A stretch of 64,000 bases of DNA from NCBI GenBank assembly GCA_017640785.1, contig JAEPPZ010000002.1, forward strand, positions 95,748 through 159,747, given 5' to 3'. Under the pieces are notes generated by a model that saw only the letters and a list, made by a program, of their open reading frames with translations, searched no databases and was not told where the DNA came from. The translations under genes and the position numbers were made by a program. Numbering within the stretch: position 1 is the first letter of the stretch; every line of letters starts with the position of its first letter. Below, piece by piece: positions 32,264 to 43,605 of this stretch. This stretch comes from Balneola sp. Its GTDB lineage: Bacteria; Bacteroidota; Rhodothermia; Balneolales; Balneolaceae.

Positions 32264-33787
32264 ATGTGGAAGGTTTTAACAACCATTTTTATGGGCTTTA
32301 TGTGTGCAATTAATATTTTTGCGCAACCCGTTGTTACACCAAAGAATTTGGCTCTTGGTGGTGGTGGAACTACTTATATTACCGACTTTCATGCCAACTT
32401 CTATAACCCGGCAAACCTGTTAATTAATGACAGAACAAAAAAGGTGGATATTGGTTTTCTTTCAGGAACTTCTACTTTTAACGGGGTTTTGAACTTTGAG
32501 AATCCATTATATCAAAAAGATAATTATCTCAAGTATTTTAATAAGTTCTCTTCCGGCGACTTTGACCTTACTCAGGCAAACAAAGATCTTATCATTGATA
32601 CCCATTATAAAAGAGAAAGATTAAACTCTGTACATCAATCTCGGTTTGATGCAACCACTTTTGGGGTTAACTGGATAAGTAATAACCGAGCTTATTCTAT
32701 TGCTACCAGAACCAGAGTTGGTTCAACATTTGAAGCCGGACGAAACTGGTATACTGATCAATTGGTAGTAGAAAACAATGTCTCAATGTCTAATCAGGAT
32801 CTCGTTCACCGATATCAGGTTCTGCACGAATTTTCTTTTGGCTATTCTGAGTCTGTCGGTCTTATCAATGGATTAAGCTCTCGTTTAGATAATTTCTTAA
32901 TCGGATTTGCTCCTAAATTTATCCTTGCAGGACCTTATCAAAATACAGAATGGAGAAACGAGTATTCCCGTGAAAATGGATCGCCGGAAATTAACAGATC
33001 TCAGGTTTTCAATCATCAATCAGCCGGTAACTTAACTGAAGCCACTCAATCTTATATGAATGGGATTTTAGCAAATCAAGCAGTTAATCAGTCTCTGGAA
33101 CCTTTTCAAGATGAACTTACCAATATTCATGGCTACGGAGCAGGTGTGGATGTAGGTTTTACTTACCTGTTAACTTTTGGAAGTGACTTATCCACTTTAA
33201 ATACCAACCAACAGCCAATAAAACGATCTGTCCGACTTTCGTTCTCGATAAACGATATTGGATTTGTACATTATTCGGACAAAACGCTACATCTTGAAGA
33301 AACCACGAATAATGCTACAACAGCTTCCTTTCCTTCCGAAGCTGATGAATACTTTGCAGGCGCTCCCGGACAATATCTAAATTTTGTTGAACAACACGGT
33401 GATGGAGATCCCTTTGCTGATAATTCATCGAATTTTGAGACGGGTTCTTTTTCAACACTGTTGCCTACTTCGTTTAATGGAGGAATTTTAATTGAACTAA
33501 ACCGGATCAAGATCATGGGAGACATGAGTATCGGGATATCTAATAATGCATTTAATTCTACCCGATTAGTTACCTCTTTAGGTGCAGAGCTCAGACCTTT
33601 AAATTTCCTTCCGTTACGCGGAGGATTACAATTTGGTCCCGGTTTGCCCGGATCATTTAATGTAGGAAGTGCTATTGAAACCAGATTTTGGGATCTTTCC
33701 TTAGGACTTACTGTATCTGCAAGATCTTTTACCACCGCTACAAATTTGTCTGGAGCAGGTGTAGCGGTACTACAGTTTCATCTGTAA
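32264..33787 (+). CDS. Outer-membrane beta-barrel protein (DUF5723-like)
   Basis: 507 residues. Signal peptide ends IFAQ; the mature start VTPKNLALGGGGTTYITDFHANFYNPANLL is typical of Bacteroidota barrels related to the FadL/PorP type. Alternating polar/hydrophobic strands continue to the end, with a terminal aromatic FHL-type strand. Substrate unknown. It starts 22 bp after the helicase gene. Confidence 0.7.
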   Translation: MWKVLTTIFMGFMCAINIFAQPVVTPKNLALGGGGTTYITDFHANFYNPANLLINDRTKKVDIGFLSGTSTFNGVLNFENPLYQKDNYLKYFNKFSSGDFDLTQANKDLIIDTHYKRERLNSVHQSRFDATTFGVNWISNNRAYSIATRTRVGSTFEAGRNWYTDQLVVENNVSMSNQDLVHRYQVLHEFSFGYSESVGLINGLSSRLDNFLIGFAPKFILAGPYQNTEWRNEYSRENGSPEINRSQVFNHQSAGNLTEATQSYMNGILANQAVNQSLEPFQDELTNIHGYGAGVDVGFTYLLTFGSDLSTLNTNQQPIKRSVRLSFSINDIGFVHYSDKTLHLEETTNNATTASFPSEADEYFAGAPGQYLNFVEQHGDGDPFADNSSNFETGSFSTLLPTSFNGGILIELNRIKIMGDMSIGISNNAFNSTRLVTSLGAELRPLNFLPLRGGLQFGPGLPGSFNVGSAIETRFWDLSLGLTVSARSFTTATNLSGAGVAVLQFHL

Positions 33788-33907
33788 CTGACACTTTGCC
33801 TTGGCTTACTGCCAGCAACTAAAAAAGTATGACGCTTTGTATTACACCTGAGTTTGGCTTTGTATTTGCGTTAATTTGACTAATAAAGAAATTTTGAAAT
33901 AATATTT

Positions 33908-36433
33908 ATGAAAGACCGATTTAATACGTTTGATAGTTTTGATGAATCAGACGCTAGTTTTGATGATTTTGAACAAGCCATTCCATTAATGTCTGAGGAA
34001 GAGGAAAAGGAACTCACTGAATCTGTGATTCCTGATGAACTTCCTATACTTCCTTTAAAAAATACAGTTCTGTTTCCCGGAGTTGTAGTTCCAATTACCG
34101 TTGGCAGAGACCGTTCGCTTGCATTAGTGAAAGAAGCTTATGCGGGTGATAAGATCATTGGGGTGGTTACACAAAAAGATGAAGATATTGAAGAACCGGA
34201 AGATAAGGATCTTCACCGCATCGGAACCATGGCTCGCATCATCAAGCTTATAAAAATGCCTGATGGCAGTAAAAGTATTGTGATCCAGGGAAAGTCCGGT
34301 TTTGAAGTGGAAGAATTCACTCAGAGTAATCCTTTCTTTAAAGCCAAAGTGAAAGCATTTCCAAAAGAAATGGATATTCAGGGTGTAGAGTTGGATGCTT
34401 CTATCAGGAATATCAAAGAAACAGCAACAAGGATAATTAACCTGTCCCCAAATATTCCTTCTGAGGCGACAATTGCTGTAAATAATATCAACAGTCCTAC
34501 TTTTCTGTTGAATTTTATTTCTTCAAACCTGAATGTAGGTATTGAGAAAAAGCAACAGCTGCTTGAAATTCAAAAATTTTCTGATAACCTGAATAAGGTA
34601 ATGGAATTCCTTGAGCAGGAAGTTCAGGTGCTGGATATGAGTGAAAAGATCAGAACGAAAGTAAAATCTGATATTGATGATCAGCAGCGCGAATTCTATC
34701 TCCGTCAGCAAATGAAAGCCATTCAGGAAGAACTGGGTGAAGACGCTGAACATCAGGAAGTAGAAAAACTCAAAGAGAAATTAGCAGCCAAAAAACTTCC
34801 TGAAAACGTAAGAGAAGAAGCTGAAAAAGAGCTTCGAAGATTAGAAATGACACCTAATGCATCCCCTAATTATGGAATCATTCACAGTTATGTAGAATGG
34901 ATTCTAGATCTTCCCTGGGATGAATATTCTGAAGACAAACTGGATCTTAAATTTGCCAAAGAAGTTCTGGATGAAGATCACTATGGACTGGATAAAGTAA
35001 AGAAACGTATTATTGAATATCTGGCGGTCTTGAAGTTGAAAGAAGACATGAAGGCTCCAATTCTGTGTTTCTACGGCCCTCCCGGGGTTGGTAAAACATC
35101 CTTAGGGAAATCTATTGCCAGATCCTTAAACCGTGAATTTGAACGTTTCAGCTTAGGTGGAATCAGAGACGAAGCGGAAATTCGAGGTCACAGACGAACG
35201 TATATTGGCGCCCTTCCGGGAAGAATTATCCGCTCCATGAAGAAAGCTGGAAAAGGTAATCCGGTTATCATGCTTGATGAGATCGATAAAGTAGGATCCG
35301 ATTATCGCGGAGATCCAACTTCTGCCCTGCTTGAAGTTCTTGACCCTGAGCAGAACGACACGTTTAGTGATAACTATTTAGAGTTGGAATATGATCTTTC
35401 AAAGGTGATGTTCATTGCAACTGCGAATAGTCTGGATACGATCCCTGCTCCATTAAAAGACAGAATGGAGATCATAAACATAAGCGGTTATACTCTTGAA
35501 GAGAAAACTGAAATTGCTAAAAAATATCTGATCCCTAAACAGATCAAAGAAAACGGGCTAAAACCTGAGCAAATCTCTATTGATGAAAAGTCGATCCACA
35601 AAGTGATAGATCAATATACTCGTGAGTCTGGTGTAAGAAACCTGGAACGGCAGGTTGCCGGTGTATGTCGTGGAGTAGCTGCAAAAATTGCAAAAGGTGA
35701 AATAGAAGAGTTTTCTGTAAAAGAAGATGACATTGAAGAGTTTCTTGGAAAACAGAAATACTTCAGTGATGCAGCTGAAAGAACAACTGTTCCCGGCGTA
35801 GCCACAGGATTGGCATGGACTCCTTTCGGTGGAGATATCCTCTTTATTGAGGCAAGTGTATCCAAAGGTTCAGGAAAGCTTAACATTACCGGACAACTTG
35901 GTGACGTGATGAAAGAATCAGCGATGCTGGCTATTTCTTATTTAAAAGCTCACGCTGATGAAGTTGGTATTCCTGAAGAAGCTTTCAAATACTGGGATCT
36001 TCATATTCATGTACCTGCAGGAGCTGTTCCAAAAGACGGCCCTTCTGCCGGAGTTTCACTGATGTCAGCCATCGCTTCTATTTTTACTCAAAGAAAAGTA
36101 AAAGGAACCATAGCTCTAACCGGAGAAATTACACTTCGTGGATTGGTACTGCCGGTTGGTGGTATTAAAGAAAAAGTACTTGCAGCAAAAAGAGCGGGAA
36201 TCAAACAAGTACTGCTTCCAAAGAAAAACGAAAAAGATGTTGCTGAGATCGAAAAAGATGTGATCGGCGATCTAAAAGTGAGCTATCTGGAAAGAATGGA
36301 AGAATTACTGGATCAGATGCTTGAGAAAGATCCTGAAAACGATCCTAAAGAGTTTTTTAAAGTGAGTGATGCTCATAAAAACTCCGTTTCAGGTAAAAAC
36401 GGTAAATTGGAAAATGTAACCGTTTCAAAATAA
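33908..36433 (+). CDS. lon: ATP-dependent protease Lon
   Basis: 841 residues: LAN substrate-binding domain (about 40-240), AAA+ domain with Walker [10 protein letters not shown] and Walker [10 protein letters not shown], and the peptidase domain with catalytic Ser in DGPSAGVS and Lys in [10 protein letters not shown]. The N-terminus has about 40 extra acidic residues and the C-terminus a short extension beyond typical Lon. Degrades damaged and regulatory proteins. Confidence 0.96.
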   Translation: MKDRFNTFDSFDESDASFDDFEQAIPLMSEEEEKELTESVIPDELPILPLKNTVLFPGVVVPITVGRDRSLALVKEAYAGDKIIGVVTQKDEDIEEPEDKDLHRIGTMARIIKLIKMPDGSKSIVIQGKSGFEVEEFTQSNPFFKAKVKAFPKEMDIQGVELDASIRNIKETATRIINLSPNIPSEATIAVNNINSPTFLLNFISSNLNVGIEKKQQLLEIQKFSDNLNKVMEFLEQEVQVLDMSEKIRTKVKSDIDDQQREFYLRQQMKAIQEELGEDAEHQEVEKLKEKLAAKKLPENVREEAEKELRRLEMTPNASPNYGIIHSYVEWILDLPWDEYSEDKLDLKFAKEVLDEDHYGLDKVKKRIIEYLAVLKLKEDMKAPILCFYGPPGVGKTSLGKSIARSLNREFERFSLGGIRDEAEIRGHRRTYIGALPGRIIRSMKKAGKGNPVIMLDEIDKVGSDYRGDPTSALLEVLDPEQNDTFSDNYLELEYDLSKVMFIATANSLDTIPAPLKDRMEIINISGYTLEEKTEIAKKYLIPKQIKENGLKPEQISIDEKSIHKVIDQYTRESGVRNLERQVAGVCRGVAAKIAKGEIEEFSVKEDDIEEFLGKQKYFSDAAERTTVPGVATGLAWTPFGGDILFIEASVSKGSGKLNITGQLGDVMKESAMLAISYLKAHADEVGIPEEAFKYWDLHIHVPAGAVPKDGPSAGVSLMSAIASIFTQRKVKGTIALTGEITLRGLVLPVGGIKEKVLAAKRAGIKQVLLPKKNEKDVAEIEKDVIGDLKVSYLERMEELLDQMLEKDPENDPKEFFKVSDAHKNSVSGKNGKLENVTVSK

Positions 36434-36442
36434 TTCGAACTA

Positions 36443-36470
36443 AAAAGACCCTTAATCGGGTCTTTTTTTT
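36443..36470. terminator. Intrinsic terminator after lon
   Basis: AAAAAGACCC, six-base loop, GGGTC followed by eight T. It also overlaps the end of the convergent gene at 36469 and may serve both directions. Confidence 0.88.
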
Positions 36471-36942
36471 ATTTAATACTATTCCATTCATCTTCTGTAG
36501 CTACCGAAACCTGGTGCTCCATCAAAAGCTTCCATTCTCCACTCGCTTTTGTCAACAACGCCTCAAAATGAATATACACTGTGCTTTGTTCTTCACCTTT
36601 ATTTTGAGATGAATATTTAAAAATTCCTGTTTCGTATGCTGTGGTCTCACTATAAAATCGCTCTGAAAATCTAAATTCAACACTGGCCTTCATCTTCCCG
36701 GCTTTAGTGTCTTCAAATCCTTTCTTCCACCCTTCCAAAGCATTAGAAATCGGATAACTATTTCCTGCAATACCATTAACCAAAACTGCGTCTTTATGAA
36801 AAGTATCTGCATAACCTTTGAAATCTCCATCTTGTACAGCTCTTGAAGCTTCTTCCCAGAATTTGGTTAACTCTGATTCAGGATCTTGTACAGCGCTAAA
36901 AAGAACCAATATTATTAAAGGCAGAAATGAAATCTTGAACAT
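36469..36942 (-). CDS. NTF2-like (SnoaL/DUF4440-type) secreted protein
   Basis: 157 residues. Signal peptide of about 18 residues (MFKISFLPLIILVLFSAV), then an NTF2-like cone fold pattern: helix TKFWEEASRAVQDGDFKGYADTFHKDAVLV, and strands ending in GEWKLLMEHQVS. This superfamily includes isomerases, hydrolases and non-enzymatic binders; no catalytic residue set allows a call. Monocistronic, convergent with lon. Confidence 0.65.
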   Translation of the reverse strand: MFKISFLPLIILVLFSAVQDPESELTKFWEEASRAVQDGDFKGYADTFHKDAVLVNGIAGNSYPISNALEGWKKGFEDTKAGKMKASVEFRFSERFYSETTAYETGIFKYSSQNKGEEQSTVYIHFEALLTKASGEWKLLMEHQVSVATEDEWNSIK

Positions 36943-37052
36943 AGTATCGATTTAAATGATAAAATTGATTCTTAAAGAACTTAAAAATCCGGAATTATCC
37001 AATATTATAAGTTTTCTTCTTGCCTATAGCATACTCTTCCGTATTTTTAGGA

Positions 37053-37964
37053 ATGCAAAAAGGACGAGTATTAGAATCTACAGGAAGTTGGTATAAGGTC
37101 GATACCGGAGACGAGATCATAAACAGTAGACTCCCGGGCAAATTCCGCTTAGATAAAAAACAGGTCACTAATCCTATTACTGTAGGAGATATGGTTGATC
37201 TGGAAGTCAATAATGATGGATCGGGTAATATTCTGAATATTCATGACAGGGAAAACTACATCACCAGACAGGCAACCCATGGAAAGCGAGGCGAACATAT
37301 TCTGGTTTCCAATCTGGATCAGGCTTTTGTGGTTCAATCTATCAGAAAGCCAAAGCTGAATGAAGGGTTTATCAACCGATTTCTGGTTACCTGTGAAGCA
37401 TATGATGTATCTGCAGGAATCATCATAAACAAAATGGATCTGGCTAAAAAAGGAGATCATGATTTCATGGAAGATATGATCGAAGTGTATAAATCCATTG
37501 GTTACCCAGTGTATACTTGTTCTATTGAAGATGATGAGTCAATAGAGCAGCTTAAATCTTTATTTAAAGATAAAATATCTGCATTTATTGGTCCATCAGG
37601 AGTTGGTAAGACAAGTATCTTAAACGCTATTGATCCAGATTATAACTTAAAAGTCGGAGAGATTTCCAGCTCATCCAATAAGGGAAAGCACACCACCACT
37701 TTTGCGCGTTTAATTCCATTGGAAATAGGAGGATTCGTTGCTGATACTCCCGGAATCCGGGAATTCGGTCTTGTAAATATTGAAGACTGGGAATTATCGC
37801 TTTACTTCCCGGAGATGTTAGAGCCCAGAGAAACATGCAAATTCAATACCTGTACTCATATTCATGAACCGGGTTGTGGTGTGATTGCTGCTTTTGAAAA
37901 TGGGGAAATAGATCCTAACAGATATCATTCATATATCAATATGTTGGAATCGCTGGAAGATTAA
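37053..37964 (+). CDS. rsgA: Ribosome small-subunit biogenesis GTPase RsgA
   Basis: 303 residues from the ATG at 37053, where family similarity begins (QKGRVLESTGSWYKV, OB fold); a TTG at 37020 is possible. The circularly permuted GTPase order is visible: NKMDL (G4), GPSGVGKTS (G1), DTPGIREF (G3). The zinc finger is CKFNTCTHIHEPGC. Acts in late 30S maturation. Confidence 0.94.
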   Translation: MQKGRVLESTGSWYKVDTGDEIINSRLPGKFRLDKKQVTNPITVGDMVDLEVNNDGSGNILNIHDRENYITRQATHGKRGEHILVSNLDQAFVVQSIRKPKLNEGFINRFLVTCEAYDVSAGIIINKMDLAKKGDHDFMEDMIEVYKSIGYPVYTCSIEDDESIEQLKSLFKDKISAFIGPSGVGKTSILNAIDPDYNLKVGEISSSSNKGKHTTTFARLIPLEIGGFVADTPGIREFGLVNIEDWELSLYFPEMLEPRETCKFNTCTHIHEPGCGVIAAFENGEIDPNRYHSYINMLESLED

Positions 37965-38048
37965 GATTTTCAAATACCTCAAAAAGGGTATTCAAACTCT
38001 CAAAAATAATACGGATATTAGCCTCTAAACATTAAAACAGGAGATTAC

Positions 38049-39155
38049 ATGATTCATCGCTACAAGACTATTACAAAACTTATTCTGAGCACATTGTTGC
38101 TTGGGTTTATGGCCATTACCCCGGCAAAAGCTCAATTCGGAGATATTGGTGCATTCTTAGAAGCTGGTGCAAATGACGCATCCATTCTTACCAGAGAATA
38201 CATTAAGCCTTTTCCAACCGGTTTTGGAACCGGATTAAACGCTGGTTTCACTGAAAGTGCAGCCCCAAAGAAACTATTTGGATTCAGCATTCAATTAAGA
38301 CCTTCTGTTGCCGTAGTACCTTCAGGCGACCAAAGTTTTGATATTTCAACTCTTAACTTAGAAAAAATTCGAGTAGCTTCAGGCGAAAACCCTGTTACTC
38401 AAACTATTTCGGGAAGTAAAGACGGTGGGCCACTTTTAGAGATCTTTGCTGATCCTAATGATCCCAATACAAAGATTGGTGAATTTGAAATGCCCGGAGG
38501 AACCGGATTCGCATTTGTTCCAGCACCAATAGTACAGGCAAGCATTGGCCTTATCAAGAAAACCGATGTTACTGTAAGATATCTACCTGAAACTGATGTA
38601 AGTGATTTCGGAAGCATGAGTGTTTTAGGTGGTGCTGTTAAACATGAGCTAACTCAATATGTACCCGGTGGAAAGCTACTTCCTGTAGATGTTTCTCTGA
38701 TGGTAGGTTTTAATCAAATCTCTGTAGATGCTAACCTTGATCTCCAGCCTGATCAAAATGCTACCCGTGACCCTAATGACCCTAATTTAACTTCCAACCC
38801 AAACCCTGATTTCTCAGCTCAGGAAGTTACTACCACTACTAATACATTTGTTGTTAATGCTTTAGTTGGAAAGTCATTGCCATTCATTTCAGTATATGGT
38901 GGTGTTGGATACCAAAAAGCGGACTTTGAACTTAGTATGATTGGTGATTATCCAGTTGCTTCCTTCAATCCTACTACTCCACAGGAAGATTATAATGTAA
39001 TTACTGATCCATTTGCTCTCGAAATTAAAAGTGAAAGTAACATGCACCTATTAGGTGGTTTCAGATTGCGACTTGGTATTTTAGCGTTCTATGGTGAAGC
39101 TACATTAGCAAACTATTTTACTGCAAATGCCGGTGTTGGTATCAGTTTCAGATAA
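38049..39155 (+). CDS. Outer-membrane beta-barrel protein (DUF6588-like)
   Basis: 368 residues. Signal peptide ends AKAQ; the mature start FGDIGAFLEAGANDASILTREYIKPFPTGFGTGLN matches, from memory, DUF6588 proteins of Bacteroidota. Strand-rich with a terminal NAGVGISFR barrel-closing strand ending in an aromatic-x pair. Function unknown. Strong terminator follows. Confidence 0.65.
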   Translation: MIHRYKTITKLILSTLLLGFMAITPAKAQFGDIGAFLEAGANDASILTREYIKPFPTGFGTGLNAGFTESAAPKKLFGFSIQLRPSVAVVPSGDQSFDISTLNLEKIRVASGENPVTQTISGSKDGGPLLEIFADPNDPNTKIGEFEMPGGTGFAFVPAPIVQASIGLIKKTDVTVRYLPETDVSDFGSMSVLGGAVKHELTQYVPGGKLLPVDVSLMVGFNQISVDANLDLQPDQNATRDPNDPNLTSNPNPDFSAQEVTTTTNTFVVNALVGKSLPFISVYGGVGYQKADFELSMIGDYPVASFNPTTPQEDYNVITDPFALEIKSESNMHLLGGFRLRLGILAFYGEATLANYFTANAGVGISFR

Positions 39156-39177
39156 TTTAACGCTGAATTAAGTTTAT

Positions 39178-39216
39178 AAAAAAAAGCCGCTTATCATTTG
39201 ATAAGCGGCTTTTTTG
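39178..39216. terminator. Bidirectional intrinsic terminator
   Basis: AAAAAGCCGCTTATCA / TGATAAGCGGCTTTTTT, a near-perfect stem with A and T tracts on both sides, between convergent genes. Confidence 0.93.
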
Positions 39217-39233
39217 TTTTTATATCTTTTTGA

Positions 39234-39947
39234 TCAATGTGCAGCTAGGACCGGGTTTGCAACTTTTTCATCCGATTCAATTACCCCATCTCTTAATCTT
39301 ACAATTCTTCGGGAGTATTCTGCAATTTCGTTTTCATGAGTTACCAAGATGATGGTATTTCCTGCTTTGTAGAGTTCTTCAAACAAAAGCATGATCTCAT
39401 CCCCTGTTTTTGTGTCCAGATTACCTGTTGGCTCATCTGCCAATAATATTGACGGACTATTTACAAGAGCTCTTGCAATTGCAACACGCTGTCTTTGTCC
39501 ACCCGATAATTCATTGGGTTTGTGATCCAATCTGTCACCCAATCCTACTTTAGACAACACCTCAGAAGCTCGTTCTTTACGCTCTGAAGCCTTTACACCG
39601 GCATAGATCAGAGGCAACTCCACATTAGCCAAACAAGTGGTTCTGGGAAGCAGATTGAAGGTTTGGAACACAAATCCGATCTCTCTGTTTCTTACTTCAG
39701 CAAGTTCAGCATCGTCCATTTGGCTTACACGGTTATTGTTCAGAATATATTCTCCACCTGTGGGAGTATCCAAACAACCGATCATGTTCATCAATGTTGA
39801 TTTACCTGATCCTGATGGCCCCATAATTGCGATGTATTCATTTTCGAGTACATCAAAAGTCACACCGTTGAGAGCTCTTACTTCGGTTTCTCCCATTTGA
39901 TAGAACCTGGTAAGATCTTTAATCTGAATTATTGGTCTTTTTGACAT
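39234..39947 (-). CDS. MacB/LolD-type ABC transporter ATPase
   Basis: 237 residues: Walker [10 protein letters not shown] (43-51), signature LSGGQRQR, Walker [12 protein letters not shown]-loop VTHE. Very similar to MacB/LolD ATPases that pair with FtsX-type permeases. Nine bases downstream of the adaptor gene; partners are presumably the permeases at 43890-46336. Confidence 0.92.
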   Translation of the reverse strand: MSKRPIIQIKDLTRFYQMGETEVRALNGVTFDVLENEYIAIMGPSGSGKSTLMNMIGCLDTPTGGEYILNNNRVSQMDDAELAEVRNREIGFVFQTFNLLPRTTCLANVELPLIYAGVKASERKERASEVLSKVGLGDRLDHKPNELSGGQRQRVAIARALVNSPSILLADEPTGNLDTKTGDEIMLLFEELYKAGNTIILVTHENEIAEYSRRIVRLRDGVIESDEKVANPVLAAH

Positions 39948-39955
39948 TGCGCCCT

Positions 39956-41350
39956 TTAATTTATTGAAGCGAATGAATTTGAATTATTATCCACTTTCAC
40001 TTTATCGCCATTTTCTAAGTTTTTGGATAAGGTACGATAACTTCCGATCACAATTTCATCACCTGCATTTACACCCGTTAGAATTTGAGTATGAGTATTA
40101 TCGCTGATCCCGGTTTCAACTTCATATCTAACTGCCTTTCCGTTTTCTACGATAAACACCACCTTTCTGATATCTTCTTTCTTGATGATCAGGTTATCAT
40201 CCATTTCTTCAGACGATTCTTCTTCCGATTTAGTTGAATCATCTTCAGATTTATCTTTCCTGTCTTTCTTATCCTTTGCAAAATCTCTTACAGTAACCGC
40301 CTGTATCGGAACAGATACCACATTTTTAGCTGTTTTTGTTTCTATATCAACTGTAGCTGACATTCCCGGCTTAAAGTTGGGTGAAAAATTCTCTTCAGGA
40401 TTTTCAGCGGTTTCAGATTGAACTAATTTTGCTCCCGACATTGAAAGGTTGTGAGGAGTGATAATTCTAACTTTAACCTGATAATTAGTTACTTGCTCGT
40501 TAGATCCTGCACCGGTTATTCTGGCAGAATTTGCGATTTCAGTAACAATACCATTAAATCTTCTTTCCGGATAAGCATCCACTTCTATTCTTGTAGTATC
40601 AAGTGAAGAGATATTTACAATATCATTTTCATTCACTTCAACCAGAACTTCCATTTTATCAAGTAAGGAAACACGCATCATCTCAGTTCCTGCCATTTGT
40701 GAGTTACCCAAAACTCTTTCTCCAAATTCTACAGCTAAGCCTGTAACCGTTCCATCTTGAGGGGCGCGGATAACCGTTTGCTGAAGCTCTTCTTCTGCTT
40801 TTCTCAGCTGTGCTTCTGCACTCTGAACCTGATACTCAGAAGCTTTCAGACTTGCCTTTTGTGAGTCGTAATTCGATTTAGTTTGAATATAATCCAACTC
40901 AGATATAATGTCCTTCTCGTACAGCTCTTTGTTCTTTAAATGAGCTGCTTCAGCTTGAATCAAACTAGCTCTTGTTTGTTCTAAACGAGCCTTCTGGGTT
41001 AACAATACAGCGTTTAATTCATCAATTCGGGCTTTAAAAATATCCGGCTTAAGACGAACCAAAAGATCTCCCTTACGAACAAAGTCTCCTTCATTCACAG
41101 CAAGTTCTATGATCTCTCCGGAAACATCTGGTCGAATAATTACTTCCACCTCAGGTTGAATTTTTCCGGAAGCTGATACAAGCTGTGTTATTGTTTTAAG
41201 TTTCGCCTTTTCTGTTTCTACTGAAGTACCTTCTTCAGCTCCACCAATTATACCGGCTGCTCTTAATCCAAAGCCTGCACCAACTATAACAATTAGAAAA
41301 ATTCCGAAATACAAAAGTATTTTACCCGTTGATGATCCTTTTTTTGCCAT
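39956..41350 (-). CDS. Periplasmic adaptor (HlyD/MacA type) of an ABC efflux system
   Basis: 464 residues: N-terminal membrane anchor (about 9-31), lipoyl halves ([20 protein letters not shown]... and [14 protein letters not shown]), a coiled-coil hairpin between them (about 105-195), and beta-barrel plus membrane-proximal domains. An acidic, lysine-rich insert ([20 protein letters not shown]) interrupts the latter, which is unusual. Works between the ABC permease and TolC. Confidence 0.88.
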   Translation of the reverse strand: MAKKGSSTGKILLYFGIFLIVIVGAGFGLRAAGIIGGAEEGTSVETEKAKLKTITQLVSASGKIQPEVEVIIRPDVSGEIIELAVNEGDFVRKGDLLVRLKPDIFKARIDELNAVLLTQKARLEQTRASLIQAEAAHLKNKELYEKDIISELDYIQTKSNYDSQKASLKASEYQVQSAEAQLRKAEEELQQTVIRAPQDGTVTGLAVEFGERVLGNSQMAGTEMMRVSLLDKMEVLVEVNENDIVNISSLDTTRIEVDAYPERRFNGIVTEIANSARITGAGSNEQVTNYQVKVRIITPHNLSMSGAKLVQSETAENPEENFSPNFKPGMSATVDIETKTAKNVVSVPIQAVTVRDFAKDKKDRKDKSEDDSTKSEEESSEEMDDNLIIKKEDIRKVVFIVENGKAVRYEVETGISDNTHTQILTGVNAGDEIVIGSYRTLSKNLENGDKVKVDNNSNSFASIN

Positions 41351-41391
41351 TATTTCCCTACCCTCTTACTTATTTTCTATTAATTAATTTA

Positions 41392-42744
41392 TTAAAAATC
41401 GATATCGTCGCCGGAAAGTTTACCTACATAGTAGTCCAGTAGTTTTTCCTGAAAGATGAGATTATAAAGAGCGCTCGTTCTTGCCGATTGAGCGTTAAAA
41501 TATTGAGTTTGAGCCTGACTTAATTCTATAAGTGTACTTGCTCCAACATTATATCTTTCTTGTTGCGTCTCAAACGCCTTTTCAGAGAATATTAACGACT
41601 TTTCAGCTGCTTTAAGCTGTGATGAGTATGATGAATAATCATTTAAAGCTTGAGTAATTTCCTGTATTACCTGCAATTTTGTGTTTTCCAATCCAAGTTC
41701 AGCATTTTTTAAATTCACTTGAGCAGATTGAATTTGCGTCATTCTGTTCCAGTTATTAAAAATTGGAAGGTTTAATGAAAGACCAAGTGATTTATTAACT
41801 CTTTGATCAAAGAATTGCTCACTGAAATCACCTCTTGGATCCTGATCACTATAACTTGATGAGATAGATGCACTACCACTTAACGTAGGTAATAAACTTC
41901 CCTTAGAAATTTGAAGCTGATATTCTAAAGACTCAATATTATACTCAGAACTTCGGATATCAGAGCGATTTAATAATGCTTGCTCAACTAATGAATTGAC
42001 ATCCTGAGAAACAGAAACAGAATTTTTTGCAGTTTCAGGGTCGAAATCAGGTACTGCAAATTCATAATCTTGTAAAGGATCGATCTGTAGAGATCGTATT
42101 AACTGAAGTTTTGATAATTTTAATGCATTCTCGCGTTGAGTTACAGTAAACTCGTCATTTGCAACAGTAGCTTCCTGATTGTATAAATCTACGCTTGGCC
42201 TTGATCCTACTTCTACTTGTGCTTTAGTCTGTTCCAGTAATTTTTTAGACGTCTCAAGACTTTCTTTGGCATCTTCTAGTTGTTGCTTATTTAATAAAAC
42301 GGTTAGAAAACGTGTTGCCGTTTCAAAGATAATATTCTCTTTAGCTCTCTTGAGCGTTTCTTCATTAGACAATTTGTTTCTTTCACTTGATCTAAGTGTC
42401 AGTATATTTGAAAAACCGGTAAAAATGGGCACATTTGCACTGATTCTACCGTTCGCTCCTGATGATGTAACATCAGTGAATGATAATGTTTCTTGTACAA
42501 ACTGCTGTCCTGTTTGAGTTGAATATCCTGCACTGGAACTTATACTTGGAAGAAAATCAGCCTTCTCACTAATAATTCTGTATTCAGCCAGATCCAGATT
42601 ATTTTCTGCTTGTTTAAGCTGATAGTTGTTTTCTAAAGCAAGTTGAATTGCTTCGTTAAGAGTAATAGTTCTTTTTTGTTGTGCCGTAATGGATGTGCTG
42701 ATGAAGAGCACAGAAAATGCCGCTAAAAGAAAAAGTTTTTTCAT
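41392..42744 (-). CDS. TolC-family outer-membrane efflux channel
   Basis: 450 residues from the ATG at 42742-42744, which gives the signal peptide MKKLFLLAAFSVLFISTSITA; a GTG 12 codons upstream is unlikely. Two repeats of the TolC fold are visible (NYQLKQAENNLDLAEYRI... and DIRSSEYNIESLEYQLQI...). It forms the outer-membrane duct for the efflux set encoded around it. Confidence 0.9.
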   Translation of the reverse strand: MKKLFLLAAFSVLFISTSITAQQKRTITLNEAIQLALENNYQLKQAENNLDLAEYRIISEKADFLPSISSSAGYSTQTGQQFVQETLSFTDVTSSGANGRISANVPIFTGFSNILTLRSSERNKLSNEETLKRAKENIIFETATRFLTVLLNKQQLEDAKESLETSKKLLEQTKAQVEVGSRPSVDLYNQEATVANDEFTVTQRENALKLSKLQLIRSLQIDPLQDYEFAVPDFDPETAKNSVSVSQDVNSLVEQALLNRSDIRSSEYNIESLEYQLQISKGSLLPTLSGSASISSSYSDQDPRGDFSEQFFDQRVNKSLGLSLNLPIFNNWNRMTQIQSAQVNLKNAELGLENTKLQVIQEITQALNDYSSYSSQLKAAEKSLIFSEKAFETQQERYNVGASTLIELSQAQTQYFNAQSARTSALYNLIFQEKLLDYYVGKLSGDDIDF

Positions 42745-42858
42745 TGAAATATTCTTTTTGTGTTTATGATTCGCTTTCACGAATTGATAAATATATAGTT
42801 TCAGTATTTGAGGATATTTTTAAGTAAAATGAAAACATCCCGATTGTTTAGGCGAGAT

Positions 42859-43194
42859 TTATCTCAATTTCTCTCGGGAATTCATTTTTCCTTCGATAAG
42901 ATCGCTAAGCATTGACAGCCCTTTTTTGGCAAGAGCTTTTTTTAGTTCAGAAGCAATTAAAGAATCTGATGAAGATCCTGACGATTTTGGCTTCCCTATC
43001 AGGAAACCAACTAATACCGATGCACCAAGTATATGCAGTGGGTACTTTCTTATAATTGTTTTGGGGTCAAGATTTTCTACTACTTCTTCCTTAACTCCGT
43101 CAATAGATTTATCTATTCCCTCCTGAATTCGTGCCAGTTCGTTTTCTAGCTCGATTTTCTTTTTCTCTATTTCTGATACTCTTGAGCTGCCCAT
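42859..43194 (-). CDS. Small YtxH/DUF883-like membrane-associated protein
   Basis: 111 residues: N-terminal coiled coil (EIEKKKIELENELARIQEGI), then a short hydrophobic segment (LHILGASVLVGFLIG) and a polar Ser-rich linker with amphipathic C-terminus. Resembles small stress-related proteins found with holin-like DUF1469 proteins. It is third in a compact three-gene run with the next two entries. Confidence 0.6.
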   Translation of the reverse strand: MGSSRVSEIEKKKIELENELARIQEGIDKSIDGVKEEVVENLDPKTIIRKYPLHILGASVLVGFLIGKPKSSGSSSDSLIASELKKALAKKGLSMLSDLIEGKMNSREKLR

Positions 43195-43195
43195 T

Positions 43196-43603
43196 TTACG
43201 ATTCCCTGTTTTTATTTTCTTCGAGAAATTTAATTTCTTCAGTATCTTTTTTAGCGTCTAAAGCTTCAATTACGTCGTGCATAATCTGTGATTGAATTTT
43301 TCTGGATATACTTTTTGGCTTGGAGAGTATGAGGATCAATCCAACTAAAAATAGAAATCCACCAATTATTCCAAAACCAGCCGGCATACTATTTAAAAGT
43401 TCTCCTAAATAGAAACCAAGTGCTATTAAGCCAAATAACAATCCGGTTCCAAGGATAACCAAATTAAAAGTATGTTGTATCAGGTCGCCTAACCAAAGCG
43501 TTCCTTTTTCGCTCAGGTTTAGAATCAAAAGTTCAATGCGTGTTTCCACATATCCTTTTAATTCGTTTGACACTTGCTTAATACGTTGTGCTAGTTGGTC
43601 CAT
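43196..43603 (-). CDS. Phage-holin-family (holin-X/DUF1469-like) membrane protein
   Basis: 135 residues from the ATG 43601-43603, two bases after the upstream stop. A charged N-terminal helix precedes two transmembrane helices (FNLVILGTGLLFGLIALGFYLG and GFGIIGGFLFLVGLILILS) with a charged C-terminal tail. In Bacteroidota and Proteobacteria such proteins are chromosomal envelope-stress genes next to YqjD-like proteins, not phage lysis genes; no phage genes are nearby. Confidence 0.72.
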   Translation of the reverse strand: MDQLAQRIKQVSNELKGYVETRIELLILNLSEKGTLWLGDLIQHTFNLVILGTGLLFGLIALGFYLGELLNSMPAGFGIIGGFLFLVGLILILSKPKSISRKIQSQIMHDVIEALDAKKDTEEIKFLEENKNRES

Positions 43604-43605
43604 AA

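Noticed and set aside
43196-43603. Holin-like protein as a sign of a prophage
   Set aside because: No other phage genes are present; holin-X-like proteins with YqjD-type neighbours are common chromosomal envelope genes.
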